Positions 34,844 to 47,940 of a stretch of DNA of 64,000 nt are shown here, one piece after another. Below the pieces are notes generated by a model. That model saw only the letters and a list, made by a program, of their open reading frames with translations, did no database searches and was not told the origin of the DNA. Each line of letters starts with the position of its first letter. Position 1 is the stretch's first letter. Source of the DNA: Synaphobranchus kaupii (taxonomy: Eukaryota > Chordata > Actinopteri > Anguilliformes > Synaphobranchidae); contig CM056380.1 in assembly GCA_029718625.1 (NCBI GenBank), positions 18,257,423-18,321,422 on the forward strand, read 5' to 3'. The translations under genes and the position numbers were made by a program.

Positions 34844-36185
34844 TGTGTACACATAGCCATGCATACACACACACTTATGGACAGGTGCACATACAAATAG
34901 CTCATACTCACATTCACTCACAAAACTTACATTACATTACAAATACATGATCTCACATACAGACTTCTACTAAATGTTAAGCAATAGGGATCAATATCAG
35001 CTCCGGAATTATATCACATCTTACATTATAACTGTAACTTTCCAGCACATTCCAGCACAACTCCCTATCATAAATGATATGCGCATAGCCTGCTGCTCTT
35101 GCAGGCGTTACATCGGCTTGTTTGCAGGATCTGAAGCGCAGTAATAGGTACTAAGGCAAAGCCAAAATAAAACCCAAAATGAAGAGCGAACAGAAGCGGG
35201 AACTTCACACTGTTGCCCGTGTGAGGTACCGTGTGTAAAATGGATCTGCCTTCACTGCCTGGGTTTGTCTGGGGCCTGCATTGAGACATCAGCCGAGGCA
35301 GGACAACGAGCGGAAAAGCAAACGGGGCGCCTCACTCGTCTGCCAGCCGGGGCATATCTCCGGCCGGGCATAAGAACGCCGGCTCGTTAGCCAGCTCTCT
35401 CAGGGCCCGGGAACTTTTGGACGGCTTCATTTTCAGAAGAAAACTTTACTTTCTTCTTTCTGGAGGGTCCTGGAAGCTGAGCTGTTGGAGGTGGTTGGTA
35501 AGCTCATAACTGACTGTGCCTCAAGTGTCGTTAGCTACCCATAATGGGTGTGGGGAAAATGTTGCTTTCCAAAAAGGTAAACTAGATTGAAATTAAGCCC
35601 AATTACTGAAACAATAAAGCACTTAACGTAGGCCCCCGCCTCTTGGGTCCTTGCATTGATCTATTTCGGGAACATACGCAACAAACGGAACCATTCTTGT
35701 AACAAATTAGCTTGCTGTTAACACACCCTCTCCGTATGGGGAGACACCCCCTTATAAACACACCGACAAGTAGGTCTGACGTTGATCTAGGCGGACTTTG
35801 GCGGATTTTTTTTCTTTGAGGTAAAACAATGGAAAATCAACGTAAAAATGACTCGCCTCACTGACCTTCCAGGATTCATCTGAGAGGGTAATGCAGTGCT
35901 ATTTTTCACTCACACAGTCAACCAGGCACCGGCAGTGTAATTTACGCCTGTGTAATTTAGAGAAATTTGACTTACTGTGTCAACAATGCACGTCCATGAA
36001 AGCTCACAGGCATGACCAACAGTCGTCTAGTCTAAAATTAGTTTTTGCTTATTTTCAAAAACAGAAGTAGAATAGGATGAAAGGAAGACAGTGAACAAAG
36101 AACATGCAGAGGCAAAAGAAACAGTGACACTTCCGATTGTCACACTAATAATTTAATGTGGTTACTGCTACCCGCCTAACCTTTT
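34842..36185. other. No gene seen: low-copy noncoding DNA
   Basis: TTACATTACATTACAAA at about 34926-34943 may be a relic of a (TGTAA)n tail. The block at 35290-35430 is GC-richer. No exon recognised. Confidence 0.45.
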
Positions 36186-36246
36186 TGTATGCACTTTGAC
36201 TCTCTATGGATAAGGGTATCTGCTAAATGACTAAACGTAAATGTAA
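36186..36246 (+). mobile_element. LINE/SINE 3' tail of UnaL2 type
   Basis: TGCACTTTGACTCTCTATGG, ATAAGGGTATCTGCTAAATG and ACTAAACGTAAATGTAAA match the conserved 3' tail shared by the L2-clade eel LINE UnaL2 and partner SINEs, in which a stem-loop carries a GGATA loop. Only the tail is recognisable. Confidence 0.65.
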
Positions 36247-37599
36247 ACAGCGAAAGAAAAAACTAATGTGACAAATCACTCAAGAAATCCGTTGCCCTCA
36301 AGAGAGATATTCCCCACACGAAACGATACTCAGGCTCAATGCTGACCTTCCAGACTACGTTTATGTTACTTGCCCTTCTTTTAAAATAGAAACTCTTTTG
36401 AAAACCACTCAAATAACACTTATTTTAAGCTAGCTAACTAGCTACCTAGCTATCGAGCTATTTTGCCCATTATGTCTTGCTTGCTGACAGCTTTATATGC
36501 TTTTGTGTCAACAGGGTGACTTCACTGGGTTACTATGTATAAAATACACAATACAAACATATGGAGAGGACTGGGGGAGAGATTACCCAAGAGCCTCCAG
36601 GGTATCAGAGACGGCCACCTGAGGCTTTTGGGGATCGCATAAACCTTGATGCAAAGGTTTACAGGGGGCAGCGCTTTTAAACGCAGACCTTTAATCCCAT
36701 ACTTTAACTGACTCGGCCCTCCGAGGCCTGGTGACCTGAGCAATGGATCATAGAGAGAAACCTGCCCATAATAAGCGCCTTTTTAAACTGGAGCCTTTCT
36801 ACCACAAAGGCCTGGTCTTCATAAAGGCTATACTGGGCACTGTTGGCAGACGATCAGCTACTTCCTACATTTCAGCCAAGTGTTTTCCATCCATTGGCAA
36901 ACTGTATAATATACAGTCTTTGTGATTCATTAGCTTTCTGCACAATTGTATTTGACGCACTTGCTTATTTATATAATATTTTTTTTAACAGATACTGAAT
37001 TTATATAGCTGGATATTTACTGAAGCAAATCAGGTTAGCCCTTTAAGGCGCAACATCACAAATATGTGATTAGAATGTTCTGAACTGAACATTGTACTGC
37101 TGATGTAACAATCACTATTGGTAATTGAAAGCAATGGAGTTCTAGAACACTGACTTAGAATTTTGAAAAAACATTCTAAAAAACATACTCAACAAAAGGG
37201 TTCAAAGGTTTGGCGACTGTGTAATGATGGTTTGAGTGACAGGCATGTACAGCGTTGAGCGGGATGGTGAAGGAGGCCAGGGAGGGATATAAGGCTGGAA
37301 GTCTCTCGTTAAAGGGGGTCAGGACAGCTGGTGGTGGGAGGCTGATTAATCACAGTCCGTCTCACACGGTGAACCACATGACTCAGTCTGGAGCTCCGCC
37401 TGGCACGCCAAGCTCATCACTGTGTGGGGATAACTTTCTGTGTGTGTGTGTCTGCATGTGTGCATGTGTGTGCGCCTGTGGTCTGGTAGTGTTTGCGTTC
37501 AGTGTGTTAGGAGTGTTGATTGTGTTCAGTGTTAGGGGAGGTGTTCAGTCTGTGGGGAGGATGTGCATTCAGTGTTCACCGATCGCACAGGTTACTTTA
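36247..37599. other. No gene seen
   Basis: AGCTAGCTAACTAGCTACCT-like sequence near 36430-36465 and a short TG tract at 37438-37470 are the only notable features. Frames reach 138 codons at 37255-37671 without any motif. Confidence 0.45.
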
Positions 37600-38174
37600 C
37601 TGAACACCAAATGGGTTTTCATTGGCTGCCACATTTCATTAACGAACCACCATGCACTCGGCTCCTGCTGAATGGCTGAAGCTAAGCAGGTGTGGGCTTG
37701 GTTAGTAATTGGGAGACCTGGGAAAACTAAGTTGCTGCTGGAAGTGGTGTTGGTGGGCCAGTAGGGGCCTCTGGTAAAATATGCCCCAGTGCAGTGAAGG
37801 GGACACTGTCCTGTAGGAGATGCCATCTTTCGGATGAGACGTTAAACCGAGGTCCTGACTTACTGTGGTCATTAAAGATCCCATGACACTTATCGTAAAG
37901 AGTAGGGTTTTTTTCGGTGTCCTGTCTAAATTCCCAACCTGGCTCTTTAAATCTGCCACCTAATCAGATTTGGCAATCAGATTGGCAAAAAATAAAAAAT
38001 AAATAGTTCTCTCCCTCTCCACCTCAGCTGACGTGTGGTGAGCATTCTGGCACAAAATGGCTGCCGCTGCATCTCCCAGGTGGGTGCTATCACCATTGTA
38101 AAGCGCTTTGAGTTGCCGGCCGGTGAGGAAGGCGCTATATAAACTCAAGGCATTATTATTATTATTATTATTAA
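37600..38174 (+). mobile_element. 5S-rRNA-derived SINE (SINE3-like)
   Basis: GGCTGAAGCTAAGCAGGTGT, GGGCTTGGTTAGTAATTGGG and AGACCTGGGAAAACTA at 37674-37730 match the internal promoter half of 5S rRNA (AGCTAAGCAGG, GGTTAGTA, GGGAGACC), with a four-base deletion before GGGAGACC. The body continues GATGCCATCTTTCGGATGAG and ACGTTAAACCGAGGTCCTGA, and the 3' end is AAGCGCTTTGAGTTGC, GGCGCTATATAAACTC and an (ATT)n tail at 38154-38173. The 5' boundary is approximate. Such elements use RNA polymerase III promoters derived from 5S genes and are moved by a partner LINE. Confidence 0.8.
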
Positions 38175-39340
38175 CTCTGGTAAGCTGGTGAGACACAACA
38201 TGGTGACACGAGAACAGCAGAAATGTGCCTGAGGTCGTGGGAGTGGAGTAATTTACTCAAAGCCTCTCCAGCTCAAGAGCATCCACCTTCTGCAAACTTT
38301 GTTTCTCAAACTCGCTCATGGCTTACACATTTTTCTGCCTTAAATAAATACATGTCCTCCTTTGATACTCTGAAAAAAGACCTTTTGAGCACATGCCAGA
38401 TGAAGGAAGACAGCAAGGGGGGGGGGGGGGGTCTTTACAGGTATCATGTAACATAAATCCCCATAATGTTGCTAAATGACAGATGCAACAAAAGCCACAT
38501 GGATTGGCTGAGCTCCTCGAGAGTCTGAAACCTGCATGATGTCATCATAAGCAAAGACGTGGGCCAGCCAATGGAGTGCACTTCCTGTCAAGAAACCAGA
38601 GGCCTGCGACACACAAGACCCAAAAACAGAGGCTACCTGCTGACGAAAGACACCACAGAGTGCCAGTTTCAATCCCCAAAAGCCTGCTCCTCAATCACGC
38701 ACCTTAACACATTAGAGACTTAACACATTAGCGGAGACTTCACAAGAGACAACGCTTTTCTCCTTGTGCCAGGAGGGGTTGGCGTAAGACAGATCCACAG
38801 GCTTCGCTGTCTGCCATGACAGCTCATACCACACCTGCTCTCCGATCACTGGAAGCACCCGAGAGTTTATAGCGTTCCCAGTCTTCCAGGACGTGGCTGT
38901 TGTCCCGGAAGATCAGATGACAAGTCATCAATCCCCCCTGGGTGGGAGGCTCCTGTAAACTGGGAGTCATGGATGGAGGGGGTCATAATTCACCCCCCGC
39001 CCCCCAAAATAAAATATAAGCATGGGCAGTGAGAGCATGACTCAGTGATTGCTTGGCGTTGGCGTTGTCTCAGGGATGGGAATCACGAAAGCGGTGACCA
39101 GCACCCAAGAGCCGATTCGCTTTCCTGTAAGAGGATGTGCCGCAGTTAGAGAAAGGACTGAATTCACCAGCAAGGTGTGAAATAAAGAGCATTATGAAAA
39201 GAATGCCTTTGTCAATGCGCCACAATTTACTTGATAACATTGCTTAAAACAAGGCGTATTATATTAAATCAAGCAAAATAATCTTAGTAGTTAATTTAAA
39301 AAATCTTCAAACTAGGGAAACAATCTAGGTTTATAATGAA
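38175..39340. other. No gene seen; contains a poly-G run
   Basis: About 15 G at 38417-38431. The remainder is low-copy sequence with frames below 80 codons. Confidence 0.5.
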
Positions 39341-39534
39341 CAGAGGTGTACAATCCGGGTTCAGAAAGTAAAAGTCCTCCCCAGTATTTTGTTCCAATCA
39401 CCTGGATTTGCTAATCAGCACAATTCTTCAGCCAAGAGGTAGAACTAATTAGTGAAATCAGCTGGCTGAGTTCATGGGTGGAAGAAACACATGGCAGGAC
39501 TTTTACTTTCTGACCCCTGGATTTAACACCTCTG
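39341..39534. mobile_element. hAT-type MITE, 194 bp
   Basis: Begins CAGAGGTGTACAATCCGGGT and ends CTGGATTTAACACCTCTG. CAGAAAGTAAAAGTCCT near the left end is mirrored by AGGACTTTTACTTTCTG near the right. Flanks ATAATGAA and CAAATGAA agree at six of eight positions, compatible with an aged 8-bp duplication. Confidence 0.75.
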
Positions 39535-40048
39535 CAAATGAAGATAAAACATTTTTGCCATGCAGCAGTCAGATCCGTGAAAGTGTGCAAACACAGGACA
39601 ACACACAAGGAAGACATATTTCAGCTCTCAAGTTTTGAGGTCAAATTTACTAAAGGATTGTGACTGCATGCAACACAAAACAGCACTTGCATGACGTCAG
39701 ATTTATGAAGGGTCACAATGGGTCAAAATTGTATTAGGACGTGATGTGCGATTGGTTTAATCTGTTCATGAATATGTATACCTGATGTGAACATGCAAAA
39801 ACCGGTGATTTTGCCTCTTTGCTTGAGGATTTTTAAGAAGTCTGGAAAGCAGGCAGTCATTTGCGGAGTGCTGGTACCCTACCATATGTTCTATAAAAGG
39901 TGTGGTAATAAGGAGTTCTCTCTCCCAAACATGGCCGCAGTCATTAGAGCCAGGAGAAGACACAGACAACAAAAGAAAAACAATAAGACGGGAGAAGGTC
40001 GTTCGTCCGAGAATAACGCTTTTTAGTTAACTGAACAGCAAATAGTGC
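39535..40048. other. No gene seen
   Basis: Low-copy sequence; the frame at 39787-40026 (79 codons) has a basic segment RARRRHRQQKKNNK but no other support. Confidence 0.45.
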
Positions 40049-40373
40049 CAGTGACACAGACAGGTAGCGCAGCCACACAGTGACACAGACAGGTAGCGCA
40101 GCCACACAGTGACACAGACAGGTAGCGCGGCCACACAGTGACACAGACAGGTAGCGCAGCCACACAGTGACACAGACAGGTAGCGCAGCCACACAGTGAC
40201 ACAGACAGGTAGCGCAGCCACACAGTGACACAGACAGGTAGCGCAGCCACACAGTGACACAGACAGGTAGCGCAGCCACACAGTGACACAGACAGGTAGC
40301 GCAGCCACACAGTGACACAGACAGGTAGCGCAGCCACACAGTGACACAGACAGGTAGCGCAGCCACACAGTGA
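40049..40373. repeat. 29-bp minisatellite, about 11 nearly identical copies
   Basis: Unit CAGTGACACAGACAGGTAGC then GCAGCCACA. The only clear variant is GCGCGGCCACA in one copy (near 40127). Since 29 is not a multiple of three and the unit has no stop in any minus-strand frame, three overlapping minus-strand frames stay open, each reading the same peptide repeat after a cycle of three units. These frames are not evidence for a gene. Confidence 0.95.
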
Positions 40374-43300
40374 TCACACTCCTGAAGGATATGAAAGAGA
40401 AACATGAGCTACGCACCCAAAGATCAGATTCTCGGCCCACGATGGTGAAGTTGCTCTTAACTTTACTGTTTCCTGTTTCTGTTTCTTTTCTAAGTAGGCT
40501 ACAGTTGCAGTAATTCCACAATGCGCACTTTGTACTGTGCTGTCCGAGGTGCTGGAAGCTTTTTCCCAGCGATAAATTTTTTTTTTTATGAATCGCTTCT
40601 CGTTTACTTTCAGATATAACATAGAATTTACATTTGTTTTTATTGAAAGGACACAGGACTTACATTGACCAATCTGTCACCAGCTAGCCATTAGCATAAA
40701 AACGCAGTTCTAGATTCAAACTATTGTCCTGTTCAGTTTTACCTTCAGAAGCTCTGCACCCATTTCCCATCGCATACTCAGCCATGTCTATTCCTCCCAC
40801 CCGCGAGACTTGCTCATTTTGCAGGGACCGTTCCACCCGTTGTTCTGGTACCTTTATTATTCTTCCCTTAGTTGTACCGTGCCAGTATTATGTTGTAGTA
40901 TTTTTATCTTTTGTCCGGCACCAAATGTCATGCCATCTTTTAAAAAAAATTTTTTTTTTACATCATTTCTTCGCTTCGTTACGCCTACTGAATACATTTT
41001 TTTTGTGACGTCACATTGATGTCAATTTATCCCTCTCCGCTTGTGTTCCATTCCTATTGTGTAATACAGTCTTGTGACATTGTACCTCATTGATCATTAT
41101 TTCCTGTTCTTTTCTTCTGCTTGCCTCACTATGTGTGCCTGCTTGCTCCATACCTATATCTTAGCAGTATGTAATCTGGACATGTAAGCATGCTATACTG
41201 CCTTCAGCAATTAATACTTTCCAATGGGGAAGCACAGGCTCTAGTAATTAGTACACTCAATTAAATGGAATGCTGATTTCGATACATACTTATCACTGGA
41301 AACAGGGGTATAATAAGTCCTAATGTACTTGTTCAGCAGTAATTCAAATCAAACAAGAAATCCGAATCAATCTGTGTAACAAAGCAATGAAACTTCAAAC
41401 CTATCTCTGTCGCGAAGCAATTAAGAAATCCCATGAGAATTTTAAAAAGAGTTTTTAATATTATTCCTTATTGTCCGTACGCTTGTGTAGAACTCTGAGG
41501 AGAGAAATATTAGCGCAAATTAATTTATGTCACTGTCACTTTCCCCCCCACTGCAATCTGACATCATTTTCATTGTTTTTTTCTGACTCATAAACTGGTT
41601 ACTCTGGCCTTTTCAATATTACAATCTCTTCTGTCTCACTCTCACATCTGAAAGATATTAAGATGACTCATAAAATCAAGCCATGCAAGCAAAATACCAC
41701 CTGCTCTTCTGTTTTTGTTAAGGTAGGTTAATACTACTGTTCCTGCTTTATAATTTCCTAAAACTATCATTTCTTTTTTTACCCAATTGAGTAGAGGGAT
41801 GGTGCTAATTGGAGTTGAAGTATATGCCACTCATCAGGCAAATTCTTTCCAAAATGTAGCACGAGTAACTGAGGATTGAGGCTGTGTGATAGGCTGTGGA
41901 CTGTCACTCATAGTGAATTCCATAACTAATATCCACATTTCCACAAAATCGGAGTAAAAATGTACGTACAGTATACTTTATTCTGAATCATGTTGAACAA
42001 AGGTTCTTTTTCTGGTAAGCCCTTATGACACATTACTGCACACACTCTCATTTTCATTGGTAATAAGGTTGCTATGCAGCATGTTTTTAAAATTAGAGGC
42101 TCTGCTGGAGGTCTGTATATTTGCTAAATGATTTGTATGAATTTCCTACCACCTCTTCTCTTCTCATGCTGAGCACCACGGCACAGAATTCTGGCTTCAC
42201 ATTCTATGGTACAATTTGATCCTCACATTCTATGGTACAAACTCAATACCATAGAGTGCACCAGCTAGTGTCATATGTGAAACTCTTTCAGCAACACAGC
42301 TCCTATGCTGAGTATAAGCACCAGTCACACTTCAGCTCCGCTATTACTCAACCGCCAAGAAAATCATATACTAAAAGAATCCTTACCTGGATGACTTCAA
42401 AATATACAAACTTGAGGAATCAGGAAAGTTGAGACACTCAGAGCTTAACAGCAATTTAGTACATTTGATGAATAGGCCATCAAATACATCATCAGTAGAA
42501 AACACACTCCTGTCCTTCTGTGGGGCATAAATCCAATTCAAATACCTAGAGTCATTGGGTTGTCAAGGAAGTGATTAGCAAGCTAACGCTGCTACTGTTG
42601 GCAGTCAGCTTTGTGAATTGGAAAAAAAACTTTCATGAATCATCCAAATTGTGTCAGGGTCAAGGGAGACTAAAAATTTAAGAAAACATGGAAAATTGAT
42701 GAGATCATTAAAGCACTCTTTCTAATGAGTGTACTATAAAGCCTACCAATTTTCACATAATACAGCCCCCTGAAAACAGAACGCAGATTCCATCTCCTCT
42801 TTCTTCCAGCAGATGTGAGCTCAGTGCATGAGAGCGGGCCTGTACTCCACTCTTACATAATGAATATATATTGCCTGAAATACTGTAATACATCAAATAA
42901 TACATTTTAATTATGGGGGTACTCCATTTTCTGAAACATGCTAGCAAAATGTCTGCTTCAGAATACGTTTTGTGCTTCATATTTAGATACATACCAATGA
43001 CACCAAAGTGTCAATAATTAAAATATTTGGCAACAGGGTTTCCGCTGGCAGTGCGCCACGGCAAGATTTAGAGCGTAAGATTCATAACATAAATCCCTGA
43101 AATCAAATAAAGTTTAATGTGATTACTGACAACACTCAAAACAAATTTCCGAAAAATAATCGGACCACCGCAATGCACAAGACGCTCAAACCTGGCATCT
43201 ATGATACCGTATGCAGTGTATACCGTCCGAAGTTTGGAAAAAAAGCCCATCTAATCTCGCGCATCACTCCGGCTGTGTAGACTACCTGATGTAGCAACGA

Positions 43301-44094
43301 TAATCAATATAAAGATTTATTGCGTGGCTATCCAAACTTCTCAAGTAGCCTAGACCAAACAAAAATATGTAATGCCTCTTCTTTGTAAATAACTAATTTG
43401 ACTTTTTGGAGTGTTCTGCACATTTAATTATTATGTAAAGTGATTAATTTATTATTAGTATAACATTGCTTACCGCTGGAAAAAACACTGAATTTGATTG
43501 TCACCCTCATTCACGCAAATGTAAAATGTAAGCTAGTGATAACTTTGGCCAGCTAGTCTGTATTTATACCGGATCTGATAGGACCAGAGGGTAGTATACT
43601 GCTATATGTTCATGAAAGTTGATAGATGGGACCAGTTGATGTAAACTTGTGCTAGCTTTCGTTTGTGATAACGTCACTAGCAATAGCTGGCATTTAGCCT
43701 AGTAGTCTAACTAGTTAAATGCAGTGGTGCCATTGTGCCAGTGTCATGCAAAATCCGGTCCCCCGTACAAATCCGGTCCCTCCCGTCCTTCTTGATCTCT
43801 CATCGGCGCAGAACCGCGTCACACTCTGTAGGTATATTTTGCCTCCACCAGTGTAAAAATAGGCTACCGTAATGTGAACATAGCTAGCTGGCTAGAACAT
43901 TAAATAACGCTGAAATAAATAGAAATTCATGTTTGGACTAGCTAACTGGCTAGCACATTACATAATGTGGAAATAGATAGCAATTTAGTGCGGGCAGTTT
44001 GTTACCATGCAGTAATGTTGACTGTTATCAGGTAACATTTGGAACAGATAGCTGGCTAGCTTATCAGTAAAGATTTAGCATCGATAAGTATCGT
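40374..44094. other. No gene seen: long AT-rich, low-copy noncoding stretch
   Basis: The longest frame is 94 codons (40724-41008) without motif. A diverged local duplication of about 45 bp (CTGGCTAGAACATTAAATAA near 43881 and CTGGCTAGCACATTACATAA near 43946) lies near the right end. GGGTTTCCGCTGGCAGTGCG at 43036 resembles a transposon end but no partner end was found. Confidence 0.5.
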
Positions 44095-44152
44095 TAGCTA
44101 CCTGGCTAGGTAGTTACCAATCACACTGTCTAACTACCTAGCCAGGTAGCTA
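44095..44152. repeat. Perfect 22-bp inverted repeat with a 14-base loop
   Basis: The arm 44095-44116 (core GCTACCTGGCTAGGTAGTTA) is exactly complementary in reverse to 44131-44152; the loop is CCAATCACACTGTC. It lies in sequence rich in GCTAGC and AGCTAG. Confidence 0.95.
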
Positions 44153-45252
44153 GCTAGCTAGCCCAAATTAGAGCCAGGTGTTGTGCCCCTTTTATCGCTC
44201 CATGCCCAAATTTCACTGCCCTTCCCGTGTACGCGCTTTTTCACTTTAAACTATGCTAAACGTTGTGAAGCGCCATCTCTGCCTGTCGTTCAGGGGTCAG
44301 ATTAGCTGATTAATTTAATGAAATGCTGCTTAATTTCCGCATGCTTTACTGCAGTGTCCTACCTGATTATGCACATTGTAAAGAGTAGATAAACGTGAAA
44401 GCATTGTTTCATTTTTAGATGTTTAACAAGTATAATGACATGAATGACTCCATCCTCAAGAACAAAACAAGCAAACCAATTAATAATTGTCTCTCAGTTC
44501 TTTGTTTTGTTAACTTCATGTTCAAATGTCATTATATTTTGTGATATACTTAGTTAAAAGCTAAAAATATTGCCAGCACAGCTTTCAATTGTTACAAAAA
44601 ATGACGTCAAGAATTGCATAGATAGTGGGTCTCCACGATATGGAAATATATCTTTTTTTTGCGTAAGGGCATCCCCCATCAATAGCTGTAATATCTATCT
44701 ATCGCCTCTATAACTTATTTCCCTGTAACCCATCATTCAGATGGAAATAGTCTGACACAAATGCTAATTCTGCCGCAGCGCTTTCAAAAGAGTGGGGTAG
44801 GGGAAGGGTGACACTTCCTCCTGGATCCCTGAACCATTTCTATTCAGAAAGAAAACAGCTGTAAGAGTAGCACAACATTTAACCCAGCATGCGAAAGGAT
44901 GCCATTGGTGGTGGCTGAGGCATGTGACGCAGTCTGCTGCTGTCGCCAGGAATCTCGAAACATGCCGTGCCAACCCTCCCCCGCCCCCTCCCCTCCAGCT
45001 CTGCACCACCAGCTGTGTGGGAGGTAAGAAGCGGCACGTCATACCGGGGCCATGCGATGTGCATGTTCTACATGTTCTTGAGCAAAGAGCTGGAAGGAAA
45101 AACATGTTGGCTATCATATGAGCCAACAGCCCAGTGCAAATATTACCGACAGCAACAGATACAGCAGAGTGGTGACATATGCATTGCGCTTGGACAGAAG
45201 AGCAAATTCTACTTTGAGGGCAAGCGCTCCTACTCACGGTGAAACATGGGAG
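44153..45252. other. No gene seen
   Basis: Frames of up to 157 codons overlap at 44764-45242 on both strands in front of the large minisatellite. None has a recognisable domain. Confidence 0.5.
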
Positions 45253-47940
45253 AAATACCCAAAATGCATAGGGAGAACTGTACGGGATAACACCCTAGAC
45301 CAGGTCATAACACACTGCATAGAGAGAACTGTATGGGATAACACCCTAGACCAGGTCATAACACACTGCATAGAGAGAACTGTATGGGATAACACCCTAG
45401 ACCAGGTCGTAACACACTGCATAGAGATAACTGTATGGGATAACACCCTAGACCAGGTCGTAACACACTGCATAGAGATAACTGTATGGGATAACACACT
45501 AGACCGGGTCGTAACACACTGCATAGGGAGAAATGTACAGTGCAACACCCTAGACCAGGTCATAACACACTGCATAGAGATAACTGTATGGGATAACACC
45601 CTAGACCAGGTCATAACACACTGCATAGAGATAACTGTATGGGATAACACCCTAGACCAGGTCATAACACAATGCATAGAGATAACTGTATGGGATAACA
45701 CCCTTGACCAGGTCATAACACAATGCATAGAGATAACTGTATGGGATAACACCCTTGACCAGGTCATAACACAATGCATAGAGATAACTGTATGGGATAA
45801 CACCCTAGACCAGGTCATAACACACTGCATAGAGATAACTGTATGGGATAACACCCTAGACCAGGTCATAACACACTGCATAGAGATAACTGTATGGGAT
45901 AACACCCTAGACCAGGTCGTAACACACTGCATATGGAGAACTGTATGGGATAACACCCTAGACCAGGTCATAACACACTGCATAGAGATAACTGTATGGG
46001 ATAACACCCTAGACCAGGTCGTAACACACTGCATAGAGATAACTGTATGGGATAACACCCTAGACCAGGTCATAACACACTGCATAGAGATAACTGTATG
46101 GGATAACACCCTAGACCAGGTCGTAACACACTGCATATGGAGAACTGTATGGGATAACACACTAGACTGGGTCGTAACACACTGCATAGCGAGAAATGTA
46201 CAGGGCAACACCCTAGACCAGGTCATAACACACTGCATAGAGATAACTGTATGGGATAACACCCTAGACCAGGTCATAACACACTGCATAGAGATAACTG
46301 TATGGGATAACACCCTAGACCAGGTCATAACACACTGCATAGAGATAACTGTATGGGATAACACCCTAGACCAGGTCATAACACACTGCATAGAGATAAC
46401 TGTATGGGATAACACCCTAGACCGGGTCGTAACACACTGCATATGGAGAACTGTATGGGATAACACACTAGACTGGGTCGTAACACACTGCATAGCGAGA
46501 AATGTACAGGGCAACACCCTAGACCAGGTCATAACACACTGCATAGAGATAACTGTATGGGATAACACCCTAGACCAGGTCATAACACACTGCATAGAGA
46601 TAACTGTATGGGATAACACCCTAGACCAGGTCATAACACACTGCATAGAGATAACTGTATGGGATAACACCCTAGACCGGGTCGTAACACACTGCATAGG
46701 GAGAACTCTATGGGATAACACCCTTGACCAGGTCGTAACACACTGCATAGAGATAACTGTATGGGATAACACACTAGACCGGGTCGTAACACACTGCATA
46801 GAGATAACTGTATGGGATAACACACTAGACCGGTTCGTAACACACTGCATAGAGATAACTGTATGGGATAACACCCTAGATAAGGTTGTAACACACTGCA
46901 TAGAGATAACTGTACGAAATCACACACAAGACCGGGTCATAACACACTGCATAGGGAGAACTGTACGAAATCACACCCTAGACCGGGTCGTAACACACTG
47001 TATAGAGAGAACTGTACGAAATCACACCCTAGACCGGGTCGTAACACACTGCATAGGGAGAACTGTACGAAATCACACACAAGACCGGGTCATAACACAC
47101 TGCATAGGGAGAACTGTACGAAATCACACCCTAGACCGGGTCGTAACACACTGTATAGAGAGAACTGTACGAAATCACACACTAAACCGGGTCGTACCAC
47201 ACTGCATAGAAATAACTGTACGGGACAACACCCTAGATCAGGTCGTAACACACTGCATAGCGATAACTGTACGAAATCACACACAAGACCGGGTCATAAC
47301 ACACTGTATAGAGAGAACTGTACGAAATCACACCCTAGACCGGGACATAACACACCGCATATAGATAACTGTACGAGATCACACCCTAGACCGGGTCGTA
47401 ACACACTGTATAGAGAGAACTGTACGAGATCACCCACTAGACTGGGACATAACACACCGCATATAGATAACTGTACGAGATCACACCCTAGACCGGGTCG
47501 TAACACACTGTATAGAGAGAACTGTACGAGATCACCCACTAGACTGGGACATAACACACCGCATATAGATAACTGTACGAGATCACACCCTAGACCGGGT
47601 CGTAACACACTGCATAGAGAGAACTGTACGAAATCACACCCTAGACCGGGTCGTAACACACTGCATAGAGAGAACTGTACGAGATCACACCCTAGACCCG
47701 GGTCGTAACACACTGCATAGAGAGAACTGTACGAGATCACACAATAGACTGGGACATAACACACCGCATATAGATAACTGTATGAGATCACACCCTAGAC
47801 CGGGTCGTAACACACTGTATAGAGAGAACTGTACGAAATCACACCCTATACCGGGACATAACACACCGCATATAGATAACTGTACGAGATCACACCCTAG
47901 ACCGGGTCGTAACACACCACAAAGAGAGAACCGCATAGAG
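45253..47940. repeat. 51-bp minisatellite, more than 50 copies
   Basis: Unit CATAACACACTGCATAGAGA, TAACTGTATGGGATAACACC, CTAGACCAGGT. It has two domains: to about 46900 the units read GTATGGGATAACACC; beyond that they read GTACGAAATCACACC or GTACGAGATCACACC. A 306-bp (6-unit) period links the rare CTGCATATGG marker at 46131 and 46437, and a 102-bp dimer is seen at 47431 and 47533. Because 51 is a multiple of three, frames stay open on both strands: 748 codons plus (17-residue repeat around VWDNTLDQVITHC) and 555 codons minus (around SHTVISMQCVMTWSRV). Base-level homogeneity and openness of both strands argue for satellite DNA. Confidence 0.95.

Noticed and set aside
40023..40521. Overlapping Cys-rich minus-strand frames
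   Set aside because: They read the same 29-bp repeat in three phases; no independent coding evidence.
45118..47364. 748-codon open frame on plus as a repeat protein gene
   Set aside because: It consists of a 51-bp DNA repeat, the opposite strand is open for 555 codons across the same DNA, and no splice or start context was seen.
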